From Rugalucina vietnamica (taxonomy: Eukaryota > Mollusca > Bivalvia > Lucinida > Lucinidae): DNA of 64,000 nt. Where the stretch lies: positions 1,178,001 to 1,242,000 of the forward strand of contig OZ024883.1 of the NCBI GenBank assembly GCA_964017185.1. The letters are read 5' to 3'. The notes under the pieces are model-generated. The model was given only the letters and a program-made list of their open reading frames with translations. It did no database searches and was not told the DNA's origin. Position numbers and translations under genes: made by a program. Below, one piece after another: positions 13,301-27,200 of the stretch; position 1 is the stretch's first letter, and each line of letters opens with the position of its first letter.

Positions 13301-16300
13301 CATTTTTCAGCTGAAAATTTTCATTCTTTAAGCTCGAAAAATGTCTGTTTATTGCATGGGAAAGTTTTCGTAATGTGTTGAACAATTCATCAAGTATTGA
13401 GGACAGTCGAGACGTAAAACAATGGATGTGGAGGTTGTGCAGTCCTAAGGACGGACTGTCATTCAAAATGTACGTATATTAACCCATATTTGACAAATGG
13501 ACTTTCCCATCATTATCAATTGGGTGAGCCCACTTTCATTTTAAGGGGTGTTAGGGGTGATTTTTATTTTATTTTTTTATTTTTTTATTTTTTTTTTTTT
13601 TTTCGATTTTTATGAAAATTCTTTACCACAGTGTATATCCGAGCGTATGCAGAACAGACGGTTACGAAACGGACAGACGTTTACAGGAGCACGCGCTTTT
13701 TCCCGCCAAAAATGTTTTTCCGTTCTTTTAAAGTGATTAATGCAAATATTGAGACCAAACTAGAGCAGATGTGTTGCATACATACCCGTCTAGTTGTCTG
13801 TGCTCAAGAGCACAATGATTTTTCAGGGGGTTCGCCATAACTGCCCAAGACGTGTGAAAAATGGCATATTTTGTATTTTTTTTGGCTGTGTGTCGAGATT
13901 GCTTGCAAAATAAGCCATTGTCAACCTTTTGGATTTAGTCCGTATGTAGTTAAATATGTCCTGAACCACCAGACATTAAATATTTTATATGTTTTCCAGT
14001 AAAAATAGCCAAGATTTGTTTTTTTCTGAAGCGTATGGTAATTTCATGGTTACGGGGCGGTACAGTCGTTTGTTACGGAGCGGAACAGACGAAATGACGC
14101 ATTTCCATACGAAAGGGAACAGACGTAGGCGAGCTTTAGAGTGTGTTAATATGCACAAGCATGGCTAAATAGTAATAAACTGCGAGTAAATCAAATAAGT
14201 AAGATGCATGACAGAATCATATATGCTTACAAATCACGCCAAAGATTTTATCTCCCGCCGCAAGCTCCCTTTTGCGGCGTCTTGGCTGATTCTCACGCAT
14301 CATTCATTTATGGAAAGACTTTGGAATATATGACCGATACTTTGGAGAGTACTCCCGCCGGTGTGTACGGAGGTGGGTGTTCGCTTGATGACTTTGCTTA
14401 AGGTCTGAGTATGCAAACAGGGAACCTTTTCCTTTGACCGAAATTCTAGGGTCTCTATATTACTAACGTATTCAGCACGAATGCCAGCCTTCCATATAGA
14501 CCTCCGGTTAAAACAGACATGAGTCTTATTATCGGACCTTTTCAGACTTTTTTTAGTCTTTTATTTTAGAATTTATTGTTAGATATGCACTATTAGTGAT
14601 ACTATATGTAAAGGAGAAGAAAAGCCGTGATTGCCTCGTGATGCTGAGCACCGAGAAGCCATTGGTACCATTTTAACGCATTTGATATGGCGCGGCCTGG
14701 GCGAACCCACGACATCTCGCCCCCGAACCGGGCGCTTTTACCACTGAGCTATCGGGACTTCTCCCCCCTCTTTCTCTCTCTGATCTGCTGTTTGCCCCCA
14801 AACAACTTTTTGTTTTCACAACATAGTCGATGCTATTCTGATACATGTACGATGCTGATCCAGGTCACCAGGTGTATTTCATCTGGTCACGTTCGAGTGC
14901 TACAATACAGAAGGTTGCCGCAAAGTGTTATATTTGACATCACAGTGTTGTTCATGTAGTATTCATGGCCGTCTGTGACCGCTCCGTATGCTGATTCGTC
15001 TGTTTTTTTCGTAGGCTACGTCTGTTCCGCCCCGTAACATAAACGAATCTGTAGACTGTTCCGCTCCGTAATGTTTTTGTTGCTAAGCAACAAAATTCTG
15101 CTTAAACTACAAGGCTTCCATGCCGGAAATTATGGTGTTTTGGAAGATAGTAGATGGACATGCAAGGCCGATATAACAATACATTCGAAGCGTACAGTTT
15201 TGGATGAAAAACTGTACAAAACATTTTGGCGCGAAAAAGCGCGTGCTCCTGTAAACGTCTGTCCGTTCCGTAACCGTCTGTTCTGCATACGCTCGGATAT
15301 ACACTGTGTTTACGCAAACATAATAGCTCCAGATGGGATGCTGCGTTCTGCGGCGTCACATCTGGGGCTATTTTGTATGCTTATGTCCCATAAAAGGGTT
15401 CCAGGCTCATAGTTAATGCTGTTAATGTTTGTTGTTTTGAAAATGTACAATATTTATTTTCTGACAAACAATATGGTGTTTTACTCATATTTTAATATAA
15501 ATGAGCATGTGCATGAGAAAACCAACAATTTGGGCTTCCGACCAGGTCCGACACAAACCAAGCTGTACAGCCACAGCATTAAACTTTGGATATAAGTAGA
15601 AGAGGAATAGTACTATCCGTTTGGCGAAAACAAAGGCGTTGATCAGCTGTGCATCTACTGCACAGCTGATCTGCGTCTTTGTTTTCGCCTATGCAAATGG
15701 TTGATTTCTCATGCAAGGCTCAAATGATAATATCTTATATCCAGCGCGTAATATAATAACGTCTTCTTATTTCTTGTTTATCACTGAACCACTACAGAAG
15801 CTGAGGGTGAGGTTAGGTACCTGTAAAACCGGTTTAAGCCCGCCAGTAACTTTGTGTTACTGATCGTTCCAAGTCGATACTTCTGTGGTGGTTCTTTTTG
15901 TTTTATGTCTTGGTGTTTTAAAAAAAAATTGTGCTGTTGGCGCCTTATGTATGTTTTCATATTTTTAGTTAAGTTAAGGTAACTGAGTGGCCACCTATTG
16001 GGAAATAGCTGCCCATTCGGCTTACGATATGTTTCATGGTATCAGTACCTGATTGTTAGTTTTGTTTTTTCCCACCTCGGTTTTTGGAGTGGGAATCTTT
16101 TTCTGATTGCGCCTTTTCCTGATCTTTGCCTACTTGTACCTTTTCATACCCAACCGTTATTCAGATTCATTTTTATATTTACCAATGTTTCTCCCTAGCT
16201 ATGTGTAATATTTCATAATATAATATTATGTAATATTCCATAATAAAACAGAAACATGGCAATGTGATGGAAAAGCTACAAGAAAGCTACGCTTCTTCGT

Positions 16301-19300
16301 GTTACTGTGCCCTTGTTTCAAAAATTGTTTATTCCTAAAGTGTAACGGCGTTTTGTAAACTTGTCTTAGACAACAGGTCCAAGAGAGATACTATGGTATT
16401 CAAAGTAATTACACTGTACAAGCCTTACATTTCTGGTATATGTGTAATTACTCTGACTTTGGTCTTGCGATATAGGCCTGCTGCACTGGTTATAGAAAAT
16501 GTATATGGAACATGTTGGCATCGAAACAACTGTATACTTTTGCCGTTTCCATCGTGCCCCCTGAATAATGCAAATTCTCTAAGCCGTTTTGTAGCTTTTC
16601 CTTTCGCATTGTCGCATTTCGAGGAAGTTATTTATGACTCACTTAGACTAAATATGAAATATAACTCAATATAATTTAATATTTGGCTGTCTGTATTAAT
16701 CTTCGCGACACCATTCCATGTCAGACAAGCTCCCTGGAGGATCCTAAATTACGATTTTGCTACTCAAACATCAGTCTGAATATTTTAAATCCAATTTCGG
16801 TGATTGAAATACATTAGGATTTTGAAACAAAAGACACTTTAATAGACACTAATATCAACAAATTCATAGCTGTGGCTTATTGAATTTGTAAAATAGATAT
16901 TGTATTGTATTTCAACACCTTCACATTGCCATGTTTCTGTTTTATTATGAAATATTACACATAGCTAGGACGAAACATTGGCCTCAATGCGGTGAATATA
17001 AAAATGAATCTTTGCAACCTGAATTAAGGTTGGGTATGAATAGGCGCACGCACGTATGTTGATGGCGAAAGCTCTTGGTAACCATATAATCAAGGCAAAT
17101 TATACAAAGAACCTCAATGACAGTGAGGTTAGGTACCTGTAAAAATCGATTTAAGCTTGCCAGTAATTTTATATTACTGATAGTTCCAAGGCGATACTTC
17201 TGTGATGGTTCTTATTGTTTTATGTCGTGGTGCTAAAACGTTTTGTGCTGTTTGCGCCTTATGTATGTTTTCATATTTTCAGTTAAGTTTAGGTAACTGA
17301 ATGGCCCCCTATTGCGACAATAGCTGCTCATTCGGTTTACGATATGTTTCATGGTATAAGTGCCTGATTGTTAATTTAGTTTTTCCCCACCTCGGGTTTT
17401 GGAGAGGGATTCCCTTTCCGATTGCGCCTTTTCCTGATCGTTGCCTACTTGTTTAACTGAGCGAATAGCATTTGTCTGAAAGCTGAACCGAAAGCAACTT
17501 ATAACCAGACACAAGAAGCATAAGAGCTGGAGAACCACTAAGTCTAAGCAACAGTAACGACTAACTGAGCGTTACCAATTTAGGTGGCAGCGACGGGACA
17601 TTGACAGTTGAAAAGAATGAATGAGCGCCGTAACTCCCTCCCCAATGTTTCGGGTGAAAAGGTTTTTCGACTGACTGGGTCTTCTTTGGTCGATACACAA
17701 CCACGGGGAAGGGTATCTTTTACAGAACACTTTTGATAAACAAAAGAGACATGTGAATACAAAATATTTGCACGATTCTCGATGGCTATTGCTGAGGAAT
17801 ATCTAACTAGCTGGTTAAATTCTGTTTTACGGTGCCATAATTACTCAACAGTGAATAGCCAACATAACGTAAATTTCCGAAATACCACAGTGGAATTTTA
17901 AATGGTTTAGTATTAAAATACAAAGGGTTAATTTTATATGGTGCTTCCCAAACAAAACAAAAAAAAAAAAAAAAAAACAAAAAAAAAAACAGTCATGTTA
18001 CATTATCTTTTCGCTGAGAAACATACATGTTAAAGACTGCTTGTACTTGGCTCAGAATGCCTGTTGGGAAATTCCGCCTGGGGAAATCAACAGATAAAAC
18101 ATACTCAGCGAGCCCAACCCTTCTCAGTTACAAAATTACATAAGATTACTGCGATTAAATTAAAGCAATAAAAGATTCAACAGAATGCGACAACGGGTCA
18201 CATGTGTAATTAAACTGTCTATATCTCACAGAATCTGCGTCAATGTTGACAGAAAGCTTGCACAATTACCCACAATTCTCTGTGAAAACTCTTCTGCCAA
18301 GGAGGCGAAATTCAATTAAATACTGCCATCTAGTGTCGACACTCTGACATTAGCGCCCTCTACAGGAGGAATATATAAGACGCTTTAAGAGTCTAAATAT
18401 TATCTAATTAAGACGCATTCTCGTGAATCCTCACGAGACTTTCTCTTGTGGACAAGCGTCCATTACTTTACGACATTTGGAACTGCACGCGCTCGTAAAA
18501 TAACCAAAATCTATTTGCGTTCTTCATTCCTATGCAGACGACACTTCGAGTTAATTTTCTTTGGATATTTTGAGGTCACAGGTTCGTCACTGACCAAATT
18601 TCGGCCGTAATTGGTGACAAATTGAGAAAATTAGAAATATTCAGACTGATGGACGAGCGTTCAATGCGTCTACTGAGGCCACACAGGGCTCCCTCTCAGC
18701 AAACCAGAATATTGCATTTTGAAGAGTCTTCTCCATGTATAGAATAGCAAAAATAAGGTTGTTGGCAACGGCGATAAATGTTTATTCAGTATAATTCTCA
18801 AACGGTAAAATAAATGCACATGTTCTATTTTGAAACTCATAACATTCTGAACTTATTATTTTAACTAGACCTTTGAATGGCTGCGGTTACGTACTATCAT
18901 AGACGAAGTATGTCAGATTTAATTCACGGAATTAAAGTAAGGCACATTTGAAAAGTTCTAGAAAATCCTAGACGACCGTATTTATTCGATACTGTCGGAG
19001 TTTATTAGTCCAAATGAATGAAAATCATGTCAATTCAATTCTTACTTTCTTGATGCATGTACATTTTTAAATTTTGAAAATGAACGCTTCGCTACCTTGA
19101 CTTGAAACATGTGAAATCTCCGATAAGCAAGATAGGCACGAGAGTTTTCTTAGTTTTATGAAGAAAGAAACAAAGCTTTTTAGTTAAGTTCGGGTAACTG
19201 AGTGACCGTCTGTTGGGGAATAGCTGCTCACTCGGCTTACGATATGATTTCTTGGTATAAGTACCTAAATGTCACTGTGTTTTTTCCCACCCCTCGGTTT

Positions 19301-21194
19301 GTGGAGTGGGAAATTCTTTCTGATTGCGTCATTTCCTGATCATAGCCTACTTTTACCTTTTCAAATACCGGCCTCAGTAGCTATATGCTAGAGCGCCAGT
19401 TCCGGATTTGAGAGCCTGAAAAGTATTACAACGATACTAGTATCTGCTTTATTCATTACGAAAACTTGCCCATACAATATATATTTTCAACTGCAAACAA
19501 TTTGAAATCATTAGATTTTTTTTTATTTCTCGTCATTCTGCGCAAAAAACAGTCAGTTTCAATAAAAAGGACCCACACATCAGGAAAACACGTCCTTGCA
19601 ATGAATACCCCCTTAAACCCCACTTTTATATAGTAAAACTAGGGTATGCAGGGGTATACCAAACTTTTCGTATTTTTGTTCCAAATCAAAGATTGTAGGC
19701 GCCGAGACGGTTCTAACGTGTACCCACAATCTATGTTTTGAGCAAAAATAAGAAAACTATCAAAATTTTTTCTTAATGAAATTTTCAATTCAAAAATCTC
19801 TGTATATTACATAATGTATTCCCTACCTGCACCCTGGCTTCAGACAGTCCCAGTCTTTGACTAAGTTCCTCTCGCATGAAAGCATCCGGGTAATGCGTCT
19901 CATCAAATAATCGTTCCAGCTCGTTGAGTTGTTCTAGAGTAAAGTTAGTCCGGCTTCGTCGCTGCTTCAGTTTCGGTTGATCGTCATCCTCTTGTTCTGA
20001 ATGTTTTTCTTTTGTTTCATCTGAAATTATAGGTATGGAACTGATTGTGATTTATGTTTTCTTTAAGGTAGTGTAGGAAGCCAATTTTGCCCTAACAAAG
20101 GCTGTAGAGTAACGTTAATCGCAAATCATAAATATGATATAACAAAATGTCATTATAATGTAACCCCCAGTAATTTTATATTACTGGTCGTTTCAAGGCG
20201 ATACTTCTGTTGTGGTTCCATTTGTTTATGTTTTGGAGTCAAATTTTTGTGTTATTACATGTATAACCTTATGTTCGTTTTTATATTTTTATTTAAGTGG
20301 TCGCATATTGGGAAATAGCTGCTCACTTGGCTTGCGATATGTTTCCTGAGTGTTAGTGTAATTGTCAATTTGGTTTTTCACACCTCGATTTTTAGAGTGG
20401 GAATTTCTTTCTGATTGCGCCTTTTCTTCATCATTGCCTACTTGTTCCTTTTGATTCTATAAGGGAGCTAAGAAGTAACCCCTAACACTAAACAGTAAAA
20501 GACAATAATTCTTCATATACTGAAAGTTTAGTTTCTTTTGTCAATCAGTACTTAGATTATTTTGTACCAATATAGTTAAAGCAAAAGCGTCGCCATTAAT
20601 ATTATTTATTAGGAGAAAGAGTCCGACAATTTCGTCTCCATTTGCCCTTTCTGATTCATAAAATACAAATTAGATATTTCCGATTCATTTACTTAAGATT
20701 TTCAAAAAAGAAAGTTATCATTGAACTGACATATAATTGACATCAAATTGTACCAATCTGTGTACTAATTGGTCCATATTCCTTTTAAAGAACCGACGAA
20801 GGAGACCGACTGCATCCGATTGAGAATTTCCGATCCGTTCTTAATCCAATTCATTACTTTGATTGGATAGAAAATATATCATAATTGGCATTCTTCGGCT
20901 CTTATGCTATAATTTTCATTTCTGCAATTTAGAAAATTTGAGACGACGTCGCTAAAGATGTATAATTATGATACAATTTCAAGGAAACCGCTACGTCTAG
21001 GCATTGGAAAGTTAAAGTAATAAGTGGGCAGAATAATTGAAATTAGGATTGTGGTAATAAGGCTGACGGTTTGATGTGACAAGAACTGTAGAAGGTTATG
21101 TGTATATCGAGTGTGCATATTGAATGCATACTCCTCTTAAAAATTTCCTCGGTGAGAAGTTTTTAACGTGTACCCAATCTATGTTTGAGCAAAA

Positions 21195-21233
<39 letters not shown>

Positions 21234-24200
21234 ATTAAAATTTTTCATACAATTTTCAGTTTTTACGGACACTGTTTGAACTCACCTCATACCATTATTA
21301 AAAACAGGTTTGAAAAAGGCGGCAGTTAGTTTTCATGGAAGTGGCGTCTGTTGGTAAAAAAACCCATCATGCAAACATGTCCGTGTAATGTATACCCCCT
21401 TGAACCCCACTTTTACATAGCAAAACTGGGGTATGCAGGGGTATACCTATTTTTCTTATTTTTGCTCCAAAACATAGATTGTGGGTACTCGTTAGAACCG
21501 CCTCGCCCAAAACATAGATTGTGGGTACTCGTTAGAACCGCCTCGCCGAGGCGGTTCTAACGTGTACCCACAATCTATGTTTTGAGCAAAAATAAGAAAA
21601 ATATCAAAATTTTTCTGCTGAAAATTTTCGATTTTTGAACTGAAAAAATTCTTTGTATATTGCATGGCCAAGTTTTCGTAATGCGTAGAACTAAAATTAT
21701 TCAAACAAATTTTGTTTAACACCAGAGTGGTCAATAACAAAATATGCATTTTGAAACACACGAACATTGTATTTAATAGTCCAGTAGCCGTCAGCATAAC
21801 CTGGAAGATGGTGCCGCATAAAATTTTATTGTGGTTTCCGGTTCACTGGACCATGCTTGTTCAGAAACTGCATGATGCCACCCTGGCATCATTGAGCGTT
21901 TTGGAAAAATCAAGATGGCGTCCAAGATGGCCGCCATAAACAAGAAAACAGCACCCCAGGGTTTAATAAACGCTTTTCTCTGCTTTTAAAATGCTCAATT
22001 TACGCTGTAAACAATATTAAAAAGATAATGCTAAGTTTTGACCACCATGTCATTATTATGAGGCAAGATGGCGGACAAGATGGCTGCCACAATCATACTA
22101 AAAGCATATTTTCGTAATAAAACGGCATTAAAGTGCTGCATGTATTGTGCTTGGAAGTCCATTTTTGTTGTGCACATAATACTTTAGTGTTTGGTTTTCA
22201 ATTATGACCCCACATCATAACAGCGAAAAAAGATGGCAACCAAAATGACCGCCATAATTATAATCTAAAAGATTGTATTCTCTGATTAAAACACCATTGC
22301 TGTGCAGAATATACTAAATGTAACGCGTTTGAAATGCTCATATAATGTTTTGAGCAGCATGGTTTATTGTTTATTCTCACATTATAAAAATAATTCAAGA
22401 TGGTGGCCAAGATGGCCGCCATAATCATAATATATGAGTAAATGATTTTTGATTGAATCAGCATTCCAGTGCTGCATCTGCTCAATGTTTTGTAATTCAA
22501 ATGTTCAAACTATGTTGACAAATCAAGCGTTTTTGTATTATATTTGACCGAGCATTATAACAATAAAACAAGATGGTGACCAAGAGGACCACTATATTCA
22601 TGCTTTAATGTTCTCTGTCTACAGCAGCATTCCAGTGCTGCAAAACTAAATGACTTGTGTTTGAAATGATCATTTTATGGTGTAAACATCGCAATTTAAT
22701 GTTCGTGTTTTGTTTTGACACCGCAAAATGATACTGGGGCGTATGTGTCCTACAAAATTTTGATATGACTTGAGATCTTCACTGATCAAAACATCAGTTT
22801 AATATAAGTATTACACATTGATTCAGCAGAATAAAGGGGGGAGCAAATGAATCTACACCACTAAATGAAAGTACTCGTAACATTACAGTTTAAATACAAT
22901 AAAGAAGAAAAGAGGACTGCATTTTTAAAGATAATTTAGTGTTTTCTTCAGTAGAGCTATAAAACGCTAGGCTCTTGGTCTGAAGCATATTTGGAAAGGA
23001 TGTAACAGACTGAGAAACGAAGATAAAGCTGGTTCACAAAGATGAAAGGAAGAGTCGAACTAACGCTAATGCTAAGAACAGAAAATGTTTAAAACTTGCA
23101 TAGAAACTCTGAATATTGGGAAATACAACATCACAACTTTATATACAATATGCTGTTGTCACATTTCAAATAAATACACGTGTAAACCTTGGCCCAGTCT
23201 TCTAAGCGCATAAATTAAAATTGATGGATGAATTTGAAAAAGTTGGCTTGAAAGTTTCCAAACTATGAACGCCTGATCACTTCTATGGCTATTACAATGG
23301 CGGTACGCAAAACTCATCTAAGTAAAAGCCACAAACGCATTTGAAGCAAAGATTATTTATCAAAGACACTTCCAGGTAGATTTACCTTGCCATGGTATAC
23401 CCTTGGGGTTGGCTCCCAGCATTCTTCAATGTTTGGGGACAGCGGGGACAAGAGGATTACGAACACACAACATGTTTGGAAGCAAAATGTACAAGTTGAG
23501 AAATCCACATACACTGCGCTGGCCTGATACAGTCGTCACCGATGGGACGATCCATTGTCACTCTGACTGTAGCATTAAAAGCATAACCAAAACTCCTCCA
23601 GCAAGACAAGAGTTTTGACAAAAAGCAAAAGCATTCTCTTAACATTATTCGAACTTCTCAGCAGATGACATCTTTAAAACCGACGTTGAAAAGATACGAT
23701 GATTTAGGTATTTCATGATAGTGCATGTAACTGTGACCATCTCACATTGAAGAAGGGCTGCGAGATCACAGACTGATCAAAAGCACACACGCTGATCGTT
23801 GTCGGACCTAATGCTAAGGCTGTTCAGATGAGACAGTGTAGACAATGTGTAACAGTGGCAATAAGTGAGATGGTTGCAAACCATTGAGGAAAATGTGTAA
23901 GCGTCATACACGAACGTCTATGTATTGCTCAAGATTAAAATATCTACAATCAATGTAAACCGAAACGAATAAAAAGTAAAACCGAAGTCCATTTAAGAGC
24001 AGAGAAAACATTAATGCGAAAGGGAATGGGCCATATAAAAGGGACATTTTAATGACCGTAAATATTGGGTTAAGTGGAAAGACATCAGACCGTAGTCTGC
24101 TTCTTTCTTGCAGTCCAGTTTGAAATCAATGTCGAAGGGTTTCATACCTGACAAGCTTAATACCAGATAATATCAGGGGAATTATCGCATTTGAAGGATA

Positions 24201-27200
24201 TTATGGCAGCAACGTAGAATTATTTCTGTAAGATATATGGTTTAATGTAAAACTGGTAAGCAAAGGCTAATAAACACTCCCAAGCTTAATGCATATAATC
24301 ACCATATGCACAGTCGTTTACCAAAACAATGTGAAACCAACACATGTCCAGACATCCATTTGATAATCCACGCTTGGTCAATGGTGCATGGTCTTATATC
24401 CAACTTAAGTCAGGTGGTCGAAATAATGTTGAAGGGTTCTGAGCGCTTGTGCCAATTACAACAGCAGACAGTGTGGCTCCAGTAACAGATAGTATACTTA
24501 AAGTAGATTGATTGGTGTGGGTATGCTTCTTAACATCCATGCTCATCATCGAAATATAGGCGCTTCATAAATCAATTAGCCTATACAGTGTTTTGCAAAT
24601 GCAATTGAATTGCAGAAACAATTGTTGCAATAGTTGAACAATATAGCTGATGACTTTGCTAATTATTACAATGGTAATGACACAGACAAATACATAATCT
24701 CGTCTTTAGAATAAAATGCCTATTCTATCATTCATGATATGATGTAGATTTGCATCCCTCTGTTTATTCTGCTTACTTACAACTTAATAAATATACATTT
24801 AGATAAGCTTTTTGAATCAGATGCCATTTTCCCTTATACTAAGATTAAGGTGGCCATTTTGACCACTATCTTGCATCATTGCTATGATGTTGGGTCAGAA
24901 CTAAACTCAAACTTGAACTGTTAACAAAATAAAGTAAAGTAAAAAAACAAGACAGTAAAGACAGTTTATTCAAGACCAAGTTCTCTATATCATTTTTTTT
25001 TCGGTGGCCATCTTGGTCACCATCTTGCCTTTTTGTTATGAGTGGGGCGTCAAAACATAAACAAAACTAAATTATGGTGTTTTTGTTAATACGAATATAA
25101 AATGAGCATTTTAAACACAAAACATTGAGTATATGCAACTCTGGAATGCTGTTTTCTTGTTTATGCCAACCATCCTGGACGCCATCTTGATTTTTGATTT
25201 TTTCAAACAATTCATTATGCAGTTTTTGAACTGGCATGGTCTGATGAACCAGAAGAAGACAGTAATGACAACAAGAGAAGATAGATTTTCGCTTCACATA
25301 CATGTAATATGTTGATTTTTGTAATATTTTCCGCCGTTTGTCGGCCATTTTGAATTTTTGAATATTTCAAAATGCTCAATGATGCCAAGGTGGCATCACT
25401 CGGATTCTTCATCTGAAAGGTATCAAGAAGTGAAATCCATAAAAACATTTTATGCGGCACACATTTCCAGGTCACAGGCCAAATCCATGTTTGGCAACTG
25501 GACTATAAATATGCATACGCTTTCAAAACTTCCATTCAATTTCTTTCTAACCCACTTGTCACTGATTTAAAAGATAAAAGACGCCGCTTCTGGTCAACAT
25601 TTTATCAACAAAAAATAACTGTATATTTATAATATTCATGTTTGAAATTCTAACGAATCGTTAAATAACGACGTCGTTAATTTTGAACAACTGGGATGTG
25701 GATATCCGTCTGCGCTGTGTTTAGTCCGGAGAAAATCAGTACAGTCCTGTGGTAACTAGGAATTGCCACCCCTGTTTACAATATATACTATACTGGGTAC
25801 CTAGGCTTGAATTTCAAACCACTGCATTCTTCTGTCAAGCAGTTGATACTAGTATGTGTTTTACCAACAATCCCAATATCGTTAGAAGCTTAGTCAACTT
25901 TACCCATATTTGACGAATGGATTCTCCCACCATTATCATTTGGGTACCCCACTTTTATTTTAAGGGGCATCAGGAGTGATTTTTAAATTTTATTCAATTT
26001 TTCGATGAAAATTCTCTAAGCAAACAGAATAGCATCAGATGGGACGCCAGGCTTAAATGGGTTGAACAACGACGTCCTTATCATGGTGACCTGCTAGGTC
26101 ATCAGGAATATCAGCAATGTTCAGATTTATACCGCTTGACACTGTTGTTTTCAACTCACGCATACAATACCATCTGGGAGAGGATAATCACAGGCCTAGC
26201 CTACATCTAATCCCTTGACCCATGTATATGTATATATGATATGCTCATATGTGAAACGTTTTTAAAATTACCATTAGTATAAATGCATATGTATATGTTG
26301 TCATTAAATTCCCAATAAATAAACACTTTTTTTTTTCTAAAAAAAATGTGTAAGCTCACCAAAGTCGCTATCGAGCTAATCAACTCAACTCGACTTCGAC
26401 GTCTCTTGTTTAGTCAAACGCTCCGAGCTATAGTCTTCAACTTGCGTTATTTACATTGAATTCTGTTTCGGGATTAACGAAATAGGACCATTTTGGGACT
26501 TTTGGGTCTTTTTCTCGCACTGAGTTGTCGTTAACAATGTCAAAATAATCAACAATAATGTGATCAGCAATGAAGATGAACATTGCGTCGGCATATTATT
26601 GAAAGGTGCAAGTAGGCATTGATCAGGAAAAGGCGCAATGAGAAAGAAATTCCCACTCCATCAACCTAACGGTGGGAAAAAACTAAAATGATACTTAGGT
26701 ACTTATACAAAGAAAACACATCTTAAGCCGAGTGAGCAGCTTTCCCCCAATAGGTGGCCACTCAGTTACCCGAACTGAACTAAAATATGAAAACGTACAT
26801 AAAGCTCAAACAGCACAAAAATTCGACTCCAAAACACAAAACAATTAGAACCACAACAGAAGTATCGCCTTGGAACGATCAGTAATATAAAATTACTGGG
26901 GGCTTAAAACGATTTTACAGGCGCCTAACCTCACCCTCGGCTTCTGCTGTGCTTCAGTGATACACAAATATTAACAAGAAATAAGGAAATCATGTAAGGA
27001 AATTTTTATGTATAGGTACCAACATGAAACAAATATAATGAAAGGGTGTGCAGCTGTTGAAGGTAAGGTGGTCATAGTGCTAGCTTAGACAGAACAAGAA
27101 AAAATGCAGAGGGCTAAGTGAACAGCCAAATGATATTGGGTGGCCACAAAGTCATGCAACATAAAACTCATAAATGGAATAACTTGAATAACTTGGATAA

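Noticed and set aside
14692..14758. Functional tRNA gene on the minus strand
   Set aside because: The acceptor stem does not pair and the anticodon loop lacks the usual U33; kept only as a tRNA-like repeat.
15071..15412. 113-codon plus-strand ORF
   Set aside because: It overlaps the foldback element arm that also occurs inverted at 13630-13735; overlapping ORFs on the other strand are equally long.
20763..20778. A 16-bp match (GTACTAATTGGTCCAT) to the left border of the 4.4-kb element
   Set aside because: No further TIR sequence follows, and a match of this length can occur by chance in 64 kb.
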